NCBI GenBank assembly: GCA_021802645.1
Contig: JAJZRO010000022.1
Coordinates: 1 to 33,910, forward strand
DNA from: Deltaproteobacteria bacterium
GTDB taxonomy: Bacteria; Desulfobacterota; Desulfobulbia; Desulfobulbales; Desulfurivibrionaceae
DNA: 33,910 nucleotides
Direction: 5' to 3'
Shown here: positions 33,691 through 33,910 of the stretch, one piece after another
How the letters are laid out: every line of letters begins with the position of its first letter
Position numbering within the stretch: position 1 is the first letter of the stretch
The notes under the pieces: generated by a model
Database searches by the model: none
What the model was told of the DNA's origin: nothing
The model's input: the letters and a program-made list of their open reading frames with translations, nothing else
Position numbers and translations under genes: made by a program

Positions 33691-33910
33691 ATGAGACTGA
33701 TGCAAGCCTTCTATTGGGATTGCCCGCCGGCCGAAGGCAAGGCGGGTGCGTGGTGGAATCATGTGGCCACCAAGCTGCCGGCCCTGGCCACCATCGGCAT
33801 CACCGGCCTGTGGCTGCCGCCCTCGGCCAAGTCCAGCCACATCGACAGCATGGGGTATGCGCCCTACGATTACTACGACCACGGCGAGTTCGACCAGAAG
33901 GGCGGGGTCA
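33691..33910 (+). CDS. Alpha-amylase, GH13 family (partial, N-terminus only)
   Basis: 73 residues are visible before the right edge. MRLMQAFYWDCP opens the chain without a signal peptide, then WWNHVATKLPALATIGITGLWLPPSAK, SMGYAPYDYYDHGEFDQKG. This matches the first strand and the GYxPYDxYDxGEFxQKG segment of cytoplasmic bacterial alpha-amylases (liquefying type). The likely role is breakdown of internal alpha-glucan such as glycogen. AAGGGGGG lies just upstream of the ATG. Confidence 0.88.
   Translation, partial: MRLMQAFYWDCPPAEGKAGAWWNHVATKLPALATIGITGLWLPPSAKSSHIDSMGYAPYDYYDHGEFDQKGGV

Noticed and set aside
33508-33882. 124-codon minus-strand frame over the amylase start
   Set aside because: It is antisense to a recognisable GH13 N-terminus with a clear ribosome binding site.

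Overview
The window is GC-rich (roughly 60-65% by eye) and densely coded on both strands. Gene content points to an anaerobic, motile Gram-negative bacterium of the Desulfobacterota type, probably near Desulfobulbales. The clues are a stand-alone two-cluster Fe-S/CCG protein, a divergent carboxylase cluster with a fused alpha-beta carboxyltransferase, both GluRS and GlnRS, and che genes with MCPs of delta-proteobacterial style. The lineage is an inference, not a database result.

Positions 1-5613 lie on the minus strand. Reading right to left there is a tight operon: a CorC/YbeX-type CBS protein, apolipoprotein N-acyltransferase (lnt), release factor 2 (prfB) with a programmed +1 frameshift, and a GlcF-like Fe-S protein. 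A DsbA-like thiol protein follows with its own promoter and runs off the left edge. Positions 5614-6018 hold a divergent promoter and leader for the plus-strand carboxylase operon.

Positions 6019-11273 encode a divergent biotin-dependent carboxylase: biotin carboxylase, an AccA-AccD fusion carboxyltransferase, a carrier-like protein without the usual EAMKM motif, and a BirA-like biotin ligase.

Positions 11510-26193 form a chemosensory cluster: three MCPs, cheA, cheW, cheR, cheD, cheB and a HEAT-repeat protein with a C-terminal receiver domain. All three MCPs end in FERY, a plausible CheR/CheB docking tail. Two MCPs carry cysteine-rich PAS domains, and in one the PAS is duplicated almost identically at DNA level. 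No free-standing CheY is present in the window, so the HEAT-receiver protein is a candidate output or modulator.

Positions 26657-33910 hold fructose-1,6-bisphosphatase (fbp), a strong terminator shared with convergent glnS, gltX upstream of glnS, a rhomboid protease with an N-terminal zinc ribbon and a possible PH-like domain, a very AT-rich small membrane-protein gene that looks foreign, and the start of a cytoplasmic-type alpha-amylase. No tRNA, rRNA, CRISPR array, transposase or integrase was recognised.
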